Shown in pieces: positions 19,919-29,510 of a DNA stretch of 34,385 nucleotides. The notes below the pieces were generated by a model. The model saw nothing but the letters and a program-made list of their open reading frames with translations. It made no database searches and had not been told where the DNA came from. The DNA is from Sulfuricurvum sp. (GTDB lineage: Bacteria; Campylobacterota; Campylobacteria; Campylobacterales; Sulfurimonadaceae): positions 1 through 34,385 of the forward strand of contig DZBD01000009.1 of the NCBI GenBank assembly GCA_022729795.1, given 5' to 3'. The stretch's first letter is position 1; each line of letters starts with the position of its first letter. The translations under genes and the position numbers were made by a program.

Positions 19919-20554
19919 ATGGTAATCGCATATATTCGTCCTGATAAACATTTTGATGCTGCTCATGATCAGTTACAACAAATAAATTCGTATGCAATAT
20001 CAAAAGAGATTATTATAGACGATGAATTTATTGACCAAATCTCACAGAATAAACGGCTTGAAGAACGCACCCATGTTACTGAATATTTTAGAAGTAAAAC
20101 GGGAGCAACTCTTTTGGTTTACGATGTCTGGGTTTTGAGTACAAATATGGAAGATCTTATTCAGATGTTTAGTTGCTTGCTCAAAAATAAGTTCAGCGTT
20201 CATTTCATTAAGCAGTCTGTAATAATATCGGAACAAAGTAGTGTTATGTTGGTGCTAGGTTTGATGGATCAGCTTCGTCAACAAATCCAAAGCGAATCCA
20301 AAAGAGTGATTGGGCGACCAATCGGAAGTAAATCAAATTCAAAATTTGATAGATATATTAATGAGATAATTGTTTATCTCAAAGAGAAAAAAAGTGTCAG
20401 TGAAATGGCACGGCTTATGAATGTAAGTAGAAGTTCACTCAAAGACTATATCGAGTCAAGAGAATTGAAGCAAGTTGCTTTTGGTTCCCTTTTGCCTCAG
20501 GCACCGGAAAACGCGGAAGAACAGGTAATAAATACTATTATCTGTCCAGATTAA
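19919..20554 (+). CDS. Serine-recombinase-like N-terminal domain fused to Hin-type HTH; probable DNA-binding regulator
   Basis: VIAYIRPDKHF..., 'GRPIGSKSNSKFDRYINEIIVYLKEKKSVSEMARLMNVSRSSLKDYI' HTH; catalytic Ser absent. Confidence 0.7.
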   Translation: MVIAYIRPDKHFDAAHDQLQQINSYAISKEIIIDDEFIDQISQNKRLEERTHVTEYFRSKTGATLLVYDVWVLSTNMEDLIQMFSCLLKNKFSVHFIKQSVIISEQSSVMLVLGLMDQLRQQIQSESKRVIGRPIGSKSNSKFDRYINEIIVYLKEKKSVSEMARLMNVSRSSLKDYIESRELKQVAFGSLLPQAPENAEEQVINTIICPD

Positions 20555-20580
20555 TTTAAATTTACATCGGGAGAAAAATT

Positions 20581-22014
20581 ATGAGTACACAGAACAAAGG
20601 CTTAGAGATACCTACACCTTGGAGAATAAAACGGTATTATTTTTATGCAATTATTACAATAATATCGTTGGTATTACCTTGGATAACAGTGGATGGGAAT
20701 CATTTTTTCCTTTTAAGTTTTGACAAACTTAAATTACACCTTGCATTTATTCAATTTGATATGCAAGAGCTTTATTTGATGCCGTTTTTACTCATGATTA
20801 TGTTTTTGGGCATCTTCGGGATGACGGTTATGGGTGGTCGTGTTTTTTGTGGATGGGTTTGCCCACAGACTGTTTTTCGTGTCATTTACCGAGATCTTAT
20901 CGAGACGAAAATATTAGGTCTTCGTAAAAGAATTAAAAACAAACAGCAAGAACCGGATATGAGCAAAACTGAAAACAAAGTGAAAAAAGTGATTGCTATA
21001 TTATTATGGACGGTTTTAGCTTTAGTCGCCGCCGCAGACTTTTTGTGGTACTTTGTTCCACCGGAAGATTTTATTGCCTATATTGCAAATCCTATGGAAC
21101 ATACGACGCTTCTTACTTTTCTTTTTGGGGTGGCTGTATTTTTGATTTATGACGTAATCTTTTTAAAAGAAAACTTTTGTGTTTATGTGTGTCCTTATTC
21201 AAGAATCCAATCTGTTCTTTATGACGACCATACGGTAATGGCACTTTACAATCCTCACCGCGGTGGCGATATTTATAACGAAGATCATACAAAACAATTT
21301 ACAAAACAAAAAGAGCTTCAGGCTTTTGAGCCCTCAGCCGAGTGTACGACATGCGAAAGCTGTGTAACTGTTTGTCCGACACATATCGATATCCGTAAAG
21401 GTCTTCAGTTAGAGTGCATCAACTGTCTTGAATGTGTGGATGCCTGTACTACGGTTATGGGCAAGCTTGGCAAAGAATCTCTTGTTACATGGTCAAGTGA
21501 TTATGAAATTATTGATCAAAAAGGCAAAACAAGATATTTTCGCCCTAAAATAGTAGCGTATATTGTTCTTTTAGTCGGAATTTCGATTATTCTTGGAATG
21601 ATGGGAAGCACCAAAGAGCATATGCTTTTAAACATTAACAAAGAAAATCGTCTTTATTCTGTACAAAAGATGCCCGACGGAACAGTTAAAGTAGACAATG
21701 CTTATGAGTTTTTACTCCAAAATACACAAAACGAGAAGTTAGAATATTTCTTTGAAGTGATTCCGCCAAAAGGGATGGAAGGTAAAATTATAATTTCAAA
21801 ACCTAATGCACCTTTTATGGCAGTTCCGGGAATTAAAAAGAAAAAAATAGTAGTTCTTAGTACGAACGCAATGCTTGTAGATGATGAGAGAAAAGATACC
21901 GTTATCCCTATCACCATCAAAGCTTATGCTTTAGGGCATGAAGATAAAATAGTAGTCTTGAGACATTCAACCTTCACATTTCCAAGAGCAGATATCATTA
22001 AAGCTGCCAAATAG
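20581..22014 (+). CDS. ccoG: Cytochrome c oxidase accessory protein CcoG (FixG/RdxA)
   Basis: GRVFCGWVCPQTVFR, CTTCESCVTVCPTHIDIRKGLQLECINCLECVDAC. Confidence 0.93.
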   Translation: MSTQNKGLEIPTPWRIKRYYFYAIITIISLVLPWITVDGNHFFLLSFDKLKLHLAFIQFDMQELYLMPFLLMIMFLGIFGMTVMGGRVFCGWVCPQTVFRVIYRDLIETKILGLRKRIKNKQQEPDMSKTENKVKKVIAILLWTVLALVAAADFLWYFVPPEDFIAYIANPMEHTTLLTFLFGVAVFLIYDVIFLKENFCVYVCPYSRIQSVLYDDHTVMALYNPHRGGDIYNEDHTKQFTKQKELQAFEPSAECTTCESCVTVCPTHIDIRKGLQLECINCLECVDACTTVMGKLGKESLVTWSSDYEIIDQKGKTRYFRPKIVAYIVLLVGISIILGMMGSTKEHMLLNINKENRLYSVQKMPDGTVKVDNAYEFLLQNTQNEKLEYFFEVIPPKGMEGKIIISKPNAPFMAVPGIKKKKIVVLSTNAMLVDDERKDTVIPITIKAYALGHEDKIVVLRHSTFTFPRADIIKAAK

Positions 22015-22019
22015 TGAGC

Positions 22020-22037
22020 ATCCGGCTTCTGCCGGAT
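22020..22037 (+). terminator. Terminator-like hairpin after ccoG
   Basis: atccggc-ttct-gccggat. Confidence 0.6.
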
Positions 22038-22065
22038 ATTTCACACAATAATCACAATAAATCTT

Positions 22066-22076
22066 GGCATGTGGAA
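22066..22076 (-). repeat. Single intergenic WTCCACATGCC motif copy, possibly with a decayed inverted partner
   Basis: cttggcatgtggaa followed by attccctcacgctaa. Confidence 0.85.
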
Positions 22077-22142
22077 ATTCCCTCACGCTAATACTCTTTT
22101 AAAAATTAATAGGATAAACTCTAAGCTCTAAAAATTATATTG

Positions 22143-25100
22143 ATGAGGTTTATTTTGTTGAAAAAAGTTCAAAAAATCATACTTTACCTTTTGGTTTTCT
22201 ATGCTGTTTTAGGCTTTTTAGTCCTTCCTTTTGTCATAAAATCCCAAATTGTAAAAATAGTTGAAAAAGAAACTTATGCAAAACTCAGCGTTGAAAGTGT
22301 TATTTTTAACCCTTTTACTTTCAAACTCAAAATAAAAGGGGTGCAGCTCAGCACTTTGGAAAACAAACCGCTTGTATCTTTACAAGCATTTATAGTAGAT
22401 GCGGAACTTTATTCACTCCTACAATCCGCTTTGCATCTCAAAACATTTGTTTTAGTGAATCCAAAAATATCCTTGGTTGTGAATGCCGATAAATCGATAA
22501 ATTTTGCATCTCTTCTCAAAAAGAGTCAAGATAAAGAGGATGAAAATGGCACCGCTTTTCAAATCCCGCGAATTATTTTAGACAGAGTTGCTATTGTTAA
22601 CGGAGTAGTAAATTATGAGGATTACACACATCCAAGTAAGTTTGATTTCTTTTTTTCTAAAATTGGGCTTGAACTCAAAAATGTAGATACAAACGATTTT
22701 GATTCAAGTGATGCTACCTTGCAATTGCATTCCCTTTTGAGTGATGGAAGTTTTGTGGATTTTAAAAGTGAAATTCTTGGATTCAAGCCCTTGCAAATAA
22801 GAGGAAGTTTGGACTTTCAAGCAAGCAAACTTTATACTCCATGGCGATACATCCAAGACACTCTGAATGTAGAAGTAGCCGATGGCAAGATATCCTTATA
22901 CACAAATTATTATCTCAACCTTGAAGATCTTAATGCAACTACTTTTTATGATACAAATGTTTCTTTGAATAATTTGAGGATAAAGCCAAAAGGAAAACGT
23001 AAAGATATCTTCCAATTGGGAGCTTTATATCTCAAAGACGGATCCATAAAGCCGATGACGCAGGAAGTGTATCTAAAAGAGATAGGACTCGATACGCTGT
23101 ATTTCAAGGCAAAAAGGGATGTAGCAGGTAATGTAGACTGGAAAAAATATCTCCAAATAAAGAACAACTCTTCTTCTAAAGAATCAAGTAATACAAAACA
23201 AAAGAAAGATTCTGCTCCATGGAATCTGGATATAGATTCTCTAGCATTGCAAAAAATAAAAGTTGATTTTGAAGATAAAGGTATAAACCCACCGGTAAAT
23301 ACAAGGGTGAATGAATGGAACATGTATCTACAAAATTTTACTTTGAACGGGGCAGAACCGTTTAAATATCAGATAGACACGAAGATAAATGATACATGCC
23401 GATGCAATTTTGACGGAGATATTAAACTCAGTACCTTAGACGTGCATACTTCCTTGAAATGCAATAGTTTTGATGTAACGCATTACAACTCCTATATTGA
23501 GAATACGGCACAAAAAGAATTGAGTGTCTTTGATATACGGCTTGCAAATGCTTTTGTAAATTTGGCTGCGAATGTAGATGTAAAAAAGAAAAACTCACAG
23601 ATGCTTGTAAAAGTAGAAGATGCAAGCATGAAGATAGACAAACTGGCTATTAACAAAAAAAGTACGGCGGAAAAATTACTTGGGTTTGATAATTTTTTAG
23701 TACATGGAATACGTTTAGACACAGACAATAAAAATCTAAGTATAGAAAAAATGGCGCTCAACTCCTTGTCTTTGTTCGCCATAAGAGATGCAAAGGGAAA
23801 TATAAATATACAAAATCTTATTGTGCCAAAACTAAACAAAAGTGACGAGGCAAAAAAAGAAGAAGCAAATAAAAAAGAAAAAGAGTATAGAATTTTACTC
23901 AAGCATTTTGCACTCAACTCCGCAAAGTTTAGCTTTGATGATAAAATATTTTCCCCTAGTGTTACAAGTATTATAGATAAAATAAATTTCAGTGCTTCGA
24001 ACATTGATTCTCAAGAAAAGAGTTGGCTTCAATACAATCTATCGCTTCGCGTGAACGGAGATGGGTATACAAAGGCAAGCGGAAGTCTCAGCCACACCCC
24101 GCTGATGCAAAAGGGAACTTTGGAACTGAATAAGATATCCCTTAAAAAAATAACCCCTTATGTAGAACAAAAAGCATTTATAAAAGTGGACGACGGATAT
24201 TTTACTATGAAAGGCAATACAAAATATTCCAAGTCAACAACTGTACCCGACCTAAGGATTGACGGTTCATTCAATCTTGAGGAGTTCTTTGTAAGCGACA
24301 GTAGAAATAATATACCTTTAGCCTCAGTCAGCGAAGTAGGTCTTAAATCATTTACGCTGGAGATGTTTCCCAATAGACTTTTTATTGACGAGGTAAACGT
24401 CAATTCTTTTTATGTCAACGCTATTATAGATAAAAACAAAAATATCAATTTTTCAACATTAGTAAAAAAGAGCGATAGCAATCAGACAGTTGTACAAAGT
24501 GCGGATACGAACAAGACGCAAGAGCCTTTCACGGTAAAAATTGCAAAGCTCAACGTTGCTATGGGAAGTGCAAGATTTATTGATTTGTCTTTACCTCTGA
24601 AATTTAAAACTTATATTCATGATTTAAATGGAGTCGTATATGCGCTATCAAACCTTAAAGAAGATACCAGCTATGTGGATATTACGGGAGAAATAGATCA
24701 ATACGGATCTACGAAACTAAAAGGAAGTATCAACAGCGGAAATCCAAAAGCGTATACGGATTTAGATTTTAACTTTAAAAATCTCGAACTGAGTTCTTTG
24801 AGCGGCTATAGTGCCTCTTTTGCAGGGCATAAAATCAATAAAGGAAAGCTCTATCTTGATTTAGGATACAAGGTTTTAGATTCAGAACTTGTCGGGAAAA
24901 ACAGTATTCTTATCAAAAATATTGAAGTTGGAGAAGAGGTTAAAACGAAGAACGGCAACTCCCTCCCTTTGAGTCTTGTGATAGGTCTTCTTGAAGACAA
25001 CGAGGGAGTTATAGATATCCACATGCCGGTGGAGGGGAACGTAGATAAGCCTAATTTTAAATACGGAAAACTTATGCGGGACACCTTAAGTAATCTGATT

Positions 25101-25721
25101 TTAAAAGCGGCAACTTCCCCTTTTAAATTTTTAGGTTCTATGCTTGGTGAAGGTAATTCCGATGCATTGGAATATATAGAATTTGAACCCGCAAAAGGAG
25201 ATATTCTTCCACCGGAGAAAGAGAAACTTGATAATATAACAAAAATTATGATGCAAAGACCGAAAATATCTTTATTTATTGCTGGAAGTTATAATGAAAA
25301 TTTGGACAAAACAGCACTTCAAAAAGAAAAGCTTCTTTCTTTGGCTGTTAAAAAAAGCGGAAGCATAAATCAAGAAAATCGTGAGAGTGCAATGAATATC
25401 GATTTGCTTGAAGAGATTTACAAAGAATTAAAGAGTGACCGTAAACTTGAGGCTATTAAAAGTGAATTAAAAACGAAATATAAAGCCGATGTTTTTGAAA
25501 GGATTTATTTGAGCACATTGATTGAAGAGTGCACGAAAATACAAATTATTCCTGTGGATATACTAAGGAAGCTAGCTTCTAAAAGAGCAAGGGCAATACA
25601 AGAATATCTGATTGGGCAAAGAGGTGTTGAGAGTTCACGAGTACAACTCAAAGAGATTGGCACAGCTGAAAAAGAAGATGATAAGTTTGTAAAAACTCAA
25701 CTGGCAATAGAAGTAAAATGA
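22143..25721 (+). CDS. DUF748-family AsmA-like inner-membrane/periplasmic protein
   Basis: ~1190 aa, single N-terminal TM, repeated AsmA-like segments, 'NSLPLSLVIGLLEDNEGVIDIHMPVEGNVDKPNFKYG'. Confidence 0.85.
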   Translation: MRFILLKKVQKIILYLLVFYAVLGFLVLPFVIKSQIVKIVEKETYAKLSVESVIFNPFTFKLKIKGVQLSTLENKPLVSLQAFIVDAELYSLLQSALHLKTFVLVNPKISLVVNADKSINFASLLKKSQDKEDENGTAFQIPRIILDRVAIVNGVVNYEDYTHPSKFDFFFSKIGLELKNVDTNDFDSSDATLQLHSLLSDGSFVDFKSEILGFKPLQIRGSLDFQASKLYTPWRYIQDTLNVEVADGKISLYTNYYLNLEDLNATTFYDTNVSLNNLRIKPKGKRKDIFQLGALYLKDGSIKPMTQEVYLKEIGLDTLYFKAKRDVAGNVDWKKYLQIKNNSSSKESSNTKQKKDSAPWNLDIDSLALQKIKVDFEDKGINPPVNTRVNEWNMYLQNFTLNGAEPFKYQIDTKINDTCRCNFDGDIKLSTLDVHTSLKCNSFDVTHYNSYIENTAQKELSVFDIRLANAFVNLAANVDVKKKNSQMLVKVEDASMKIDKLAINKKSTAEKLLGFDNFLVHGIRLDTDNKNLSIEKMALNSLSLFAIRDAKGNINIQNLIVPKLNKSDEAKKEEANKKEKEYRILLKHFALNSAKFSFDDKIFSPSVTSIIDKINFSASNIDSQEKSWLQYNLSLRVNGDGYTKASGSLSHTPLMQKGTLELNKISLKKITPYVEQKAFIKVDDGYFTMKGNTKYSKSTTVPDLRIDGSFNLEEFFVSDSRNNIPLASVSEVGLKSFTLEMFPNRLFIDEVNVNSFYVNAIIDKNKNINFSTLVKKSDSNQTVVQSADTNKTQEPFTVKIAKLNVAMGSARFIDLSLPLKFKTYIHDLNGVVYALSNLKEDTSYVDITGEIDQYGSTKLKGSINSGNPKAYTDLDFNFKNLELSSLSGYSASFAGHKINKGKLYLDLGYKVLDSELVGKNSILIKNIEVGEEVKTKNGNSLPLSLVIGLLEDNEGVIDIHMPVEGNVDKPNFKYGKLMRDTLSNLILKAATSPFKFLGSMLGEGNSDALEYIEFEPAKGDILPPEKEKLDNITKIMMQRPKISLFIAGSYNENLDKTALQKEKLLSLAVKKSGSINQENRESAMNIDLLEEIYKELKSDRKLEAIKSELKTKYKADVFERIYLSTLIEECTKIQIIPVDILRKLASKRARAIQEYLIGQRGVESSRVQLKEIGTAEKEDDKFVKTQLAIEVK
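25017..25027 (+). repeat. WTCCACATGCC motif copy inside DUF748 gene
   Basis: atccacatgccgg; encodes D-I-H-M-P. Confidence 0.75.
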
Positions 25722-25761
25722 TAAGTTTGATATAATTCACTTTTTATTATAAAGGATACAT

Positions 25762-26826
25762 ATGGCATTTTCAGCCCAAAAACGCAAAGGCACTGTAAGC
25801 GGTATATTTTTTGTTGCTATATTTGCGGCGGCGGCTACGATGGTAGCGGACATAAATTTTGTAAAATCATTAGGCATTTCCCCTTTGGTTATCGGTATTG
25901 TGATGGGTATCTTTTATGCAAATACGCTTCATAATCATATCCCGAGCGAGTGGGGAACGGGTATTACATTTTCAGGCAAAAAGATTTTACGATTTGCGAT
26001 TGTTTTTTACGGTTTTCGTATAACTTTTCAGCAGATAGCCGAGGTGGGTATGAGCGGTTTTATGGTCTCCCTTATCATGTTGAGCACTACTTTTTTATTA
26101 GGGACGTATTTAGGTATCAAAATTTTTAAAATGGACAGAGACACTTCTATGCTTACGGCTTCGGGCGCCGCAGTGTGTGGGGCCGCAGCGGTTTTAGCGA
26201 CTGAGCCTGTTTTAAAAGCAGAGGGTCATAAGACAGCAGTAGCAGTTTCTATGGTTGTTTTATTTGGAACGATTTCTATGTTTATGTACCCTGTTTTATA
26301 CGCTTCTATCATAGAACCTGCCGTAGGATTTTTACATATGACGCCTCAAGAGTTTGGTATTTATGTCGGTGGAACCATTCATGAAGTGGCTCAAGTCGTC
26401 GCAGTTCCGGCTTCCATTATGGGCGCTCCGACTGAAATGGCGAACTCTGCCGTCATTGTAAAAATGACACGCGTTATCATGATAGCGCCTATGCTTATCG
26501 TTCTTGGCATTTACCTCTCCTACACAGCTAAAAAAACGGGTGCTGCCGGTGGCGGAGTAAGTCTTGTCATCCCATGGTTTGCCGTTTATTTTATCGGTAT
26601 GGCGGGGTTTAATTCTTTAGGACTTGTGCCTCAAAATATAGTAGATATCATCAATGAAATAGATACGTTTTTGCTCACCATGGCAATGACGGCACTTGGT
26701 ATGGGAACAATTTTCGCAAAGTTTAAAGGCTTGGGTCTTGCTCCGATATATACTGCCCTTGGTATGTTTGTTTGGCTTGTCGTCGGCGGATTTTTAGTAA
26801 CTAAGGTTATTGTAGAAGTGTTTTAG
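25762..26826 (+). CDS. YeiH-family putative sulfate exporter (UPF0324)
   Basis: GITFSGKKILRFAIVFYGFRITFQQ, ASGAAVCGAAAVLATEPV, GTIHEVAQVVA. Confidence 0.88.
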   Translation: MAFSAQKRKGTVSGIFFVAIFAAAATMVADINFVKSLGISPLVIGIVMGIFYANTLHNHIPSEWGTGITFSGKKILRFAIVFYGFRITFQQIAEVGMSGFMVSLIMLSTTFLLGTYLGIKIFKMDRDTSMLTASGAAVCGAAAVLATEPVLKAEGHKTAVAVSMVVLFGTISMFMYPVLYASIIEPAVGFLHMTPQEFGIYVGGTIHEVAQVVAVPASIMGAPTEMANSAVIVKMTRVIMIAPMLIVLGIYLSYTAKKTGAAGGGVSLVIPWFAVYFIGMAGFNSLGLVPQNIVDIINEIDTFLLTMAMTALGMGTIFAKFKGLGLAPIYTALGMFVWLVVGGFLVTKVIVEVF

Positions 26827-26885
26827 CACTTTTTATTAATAAAAATTTTTACAATCGGGAAATTTCAAAAAAGGGGTCAAAGTTT

Positions 26886-27353
26886 ATGTCTTATTTACCA
26901 AATACATTGAACTCTTTTTGGCTTTGGAGAGAAGTTTCTTCCAAGCTCGGTGTCTCAAATCCCTTGTATAAATATTGGAAAGAGACCCCTAATCTTAAGC
27001 TCAACAATAAGTATATTTTTGTAGAAAAAAATAAACTCCCTTCAAAATATGAATATATTGAGCCAATTCTCACCGATTTGTCGGGTCACCTTCCTATTAA
27101 GTTTGCCTCTGACAGACTCCATGTAAACGAACACATATTTTCTTATGAAAAAATGAAACTTTATAAAGAATTTGAATACAAGTTTGTTGAAGATGTCAAG
27201 TTTGTCAACATAAAAAAATTTTTTAGAGAAAACGGTATCAGTGTTCATAAAAATTCCATCATTCAACTCGGTAAAATCAAAGATCTTGACATAAGCCACA
27301 GTGCCACATTTTATAATCTCAAGAATGATTACGGCATTGTAGTATATGGGTAA
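26886..27353 (+). CDS. Hypothetical protein
   Basis: Full ORF in a tight gene series; no recognised family. Confidence 0.6.
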   Translation: MSYLPNTLNSFWLWREVSSKLGVSNPLYKYWKETPNLKLNNKYIFVEKNKLPSKYEYIEPILTDLSGHLPIKFASDRLHVNEHIFSYEKMKLYKEFEYKFVEDVKFVNIKKFFRENGISVHKNSIIQLGKIKDLDISHSATFYNLKNDYGIVVYG

Positions 27354-27356
27354 ATT

Positions 27357-28403
27357 ATGAATACTTTTTTTATAGAATTTCGAGATCCGCTCTTTAGCAT
27401 TATTATATTTTTTGTTTTGATATTTGTTATTACTTTTTTCTCTTATTGGTGGGGAAGATATAAGAGTAAAGAAGACTTTAAACATCTTGACCGGTTTTTA
27501 AAACAATTTCGTTCGCTCCCGAGTCAAAACGAATTAAAAGTACTTATTTCAAGTGGAGAGCTTTCTGAAAAATCATGGTTGTTGCTTGCGCAATCTTATT
27601 CAAAAAACGGTGATTATGAAAAAAGTATAGATATTTACAATGAAATTTTAAAAGTAGGCGACAAGTCTAGATATAAAGAAAATCTTTTTTTATTAGGCAA
27701 GACATATTATAAAGCCGGTTTTTTAGAGCGCTCAAAGCAGATTTTTTTGGAGATACTAAAAAATAATCCACGAACACCTCAGGCACTGCACTATTTGCTT
27801 TTGGTGTATGAAACTATGAGAGATTACGCTTCTGCCTTAGAGGTCTTAGAATCCTTAGGTGAACTAGAAAAAGATATTACAATTGAGTATGCATACTTGA
27901 AATCTCTTGCACTTTTAAATGATGCAAGTCTTGGCGTAAACACTAAAGCAGAAAAATTACTTGAGATTTATATAAAAACGCACCAATTAACCTATTTTGT
28001 TTTTGAATATCTTTTTAAGGTAAATCCAAAACTGGCATGGGAAAATTTTGACAGTTCTAAAAGTGAACTGCTTTGTGATGTTTTATGGCATGTGGATAAA
28101 AAAGATTTGGATTTTGATATAATTACGGCCAATGGCTATTTAAGGGAACTTTATACGGCTCGCGGAGATCTAAATTTGGCAACAAAAAGCTCAGTTTTTG
28201 AGTTTGACGTATTGATAAATTTAAATGATAAGTCAAGCGCTACGCTGAGTTTTGAATATATGTGCGACAATTGCAAGCAGATGTATCCTTTTGCCTTTCA
28301 TCGTTGTAGCAGCTGCCATACTCTTGATACTTCTCGGGTAGAATTTAGTCTATGCAAAAATTATCATAGGGATTTTAGTGAAGAAAATAACTCTTTTCAG
28401 TGA
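27357..28403 (+). CDS. LapB-like TPR protein with N-terminal TM and C-terminal zinc-ribbon
   Basis: N-terminal TM helix, TPR-like repeats, C-terminal CDNCKQMYPFAFHRCSSCH. Confidence 0.75.
   Translation: MNTFFIEFRDPLFSIIIFFVLIFVITFFSYWWGRYKSKEDFKHLDRFLKQFRSLPSQNELKVLISSGELSEKSWLLLAQSYSKNGDYEKSIDIYNEILKVGDKSRYKENLFLLGKTYYKAGFLERSKQIFLEILKNNPRTPQALHYLLLVYETMRDYASALEVLESLGELEKDITIEYAYLKSLALLNDASLGVNTKAEKLLEIYIKTHQLTYFVFEYLFKVNPKLAWENFDSSKSELLCDVLWHVDKKDLDFDIITANGYLRELYTARGDLNLATKSSVFEFDVLINLNDKSSATLSFEYMCDNCKQMYPFAFHRCSSCHTLDTSRVEFSLCKNYHRDFSEENNSFQ
28087..28097 (-). repeat. WTCCACATGCC motif copy inside LapB-like gene
   Basis: ggcatgtggat on + strand; encodes W-H-V-D. Confidence 0.75.
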
Positions 28404-28806
28404 TGGAAGCGCCTTGGGAAATCCGGGTCCTGGAGGATTCGGAACCATTTTAAAATATGCGGATAAAGAGAAAATTATTACAGGTTCAGAGGTGCATACA
28501 ACCAATAATAGGATGGAGCTTTTGGGTGTAATTGAGGGTCTGTTTGCTCTTAAGGAGCCTTGCGAGGTGGAAGTGATTTCAGATTCTTCCTATGTAGTCA
28601 AGGGGATTAACGAGTGGCTAAGCGCATGGATTCAGAGAGATTTCAAAAAAGTAAAAAATCCTGATTTGTGGCGGAGATATATCGAAGTATCCCAGCTTCA
28701 CAAAATAAATGCCGTTTGGGTACGCGGGCATGATGGGCATGTGGAAAATGAACGTTGTGATAAACTTGCACGCGATGAAGCGCAAAAAGAAAAAGATTTA
28801 TTGTAA
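28378..28806 (+). CDS. rnhA: Ribonuclease HI (GTG start)
   Basis: LFSDGSALGNPGPGGFG, TNNRMELLGVIEGL, SDSSYV, WVRGHDGHVENERCD. Confidence 0.95.
   Translation: MKKITLFSDGSALGNPGPGGFGTILKYADKEKIITGSEVHTTNNRMELLGVIEGLFALKEPCEVEVISDSSYVVKGINEWLSAWIQRDFKKVKNPDLWRRYIEVSQLHKINAVWVRGHDGHVENERCDKLARDEAQKEKDLL
28736..28746 (-). repeat. WTCCACATGCC motif copy inside rnhA
   Basis: ggcatgtggaa on + strand; encodes G-H-V-E at conserved RNase HI motif. Confidence 0.75.
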
Positions 28807-28826
28807 AAATAGTAAAAGAGGAAATA

Positions 28827-29510
28827 ATGAGTAAAGAAATAAATATCCTAGAAGATCTTTTAGGTTACACATTTAAAGATAAGAAGCTCCTTATTGAAGC
28901 GCTGACACATAAAAGCTATAAGCAGCCCTACGATAATGAGCGACTTGAATTTTTAGGAGATGCCGTTTTAGATTTGATTGTCGGCGAGTATCTGTATAGA
29001 AAATTCTCCAAATCAGACGAGGGGAAGCTTTCTAAAATTAGAGCTTCGCTTGTTAATGAAAACGGCTTTGATAAATTGGCACGCTCTCTCAATCTAGGAG
29101 ACTTTATTTTTCTCTCAAATGCGGAAGAAAATAATGGAGGGAGGGAAAAAGCATCCTTGTTATCTAACGCTTTTGAGGCGGTTATGGGTGCTATCTATCT
29201 TGAAGCAGGACTTAAAACAGTCAATGATGTTGCTATTACTCTTATAGAAGCAAATCATAAAGAGATATCCTTGGACTCACTTTTTAGAGATTTCAAAACA
29301 TCTCTTCAGGAGTTGACACAGGCAAGATACGGAATTACACCGGAGTATAAAGTGATTGCAAGCCGTGGACCCGACCATAAAAAAGAGTTTGAAGTGGCAG
29401 TAGTTATCGAAGATAAAGAATATTCTAGAGCCGTAGGAAAAAGCAAGAAAATAGCACAACAAGAATCTGCTAAACTGGCACTAGAACTTTTAAAAAAGGA
29501 AAATGCATGA
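28827..29510 (+). CDS. rnc: Ribonuclease III
   Basis: NERLEFLGDAVLDLIV, C-terminal dsRBD. Confidence 0.96.
   Translation: MSKEINILEDLLGYTFKDKKLLIEALTHKSYKQPYDNERLEFLGDAVLDLIVGEYLYRKFSKSDEGKLSKIRASLVNENGFDKLARSLNLGDFIFLSNAEENNGGREKASLLSNAFEAVMGAIYLEAGLKTVNDVAITLIEANHKEISLDSLFRDFKTSLQELTQARYGITPEYKVIASRGPDHKKEFEVAVVIEDKEYSRAVGKSKKIAQQESAKLALELLKKENA

Noticed and set aside
19919-20554. Resolvase-like gene as part of a transposon or integron
   Set aside because: No transposase, inverted ends or target duplication seen; catalytic serine absent; flanked by core genes.
23492-24004. 170-aa minus-strand ORF inside the DUF748 gene
   Set aside because: Antisense to a well-supported CDS, low-complexity Ser/Phe/Leu composition typical of shadow ORFs.
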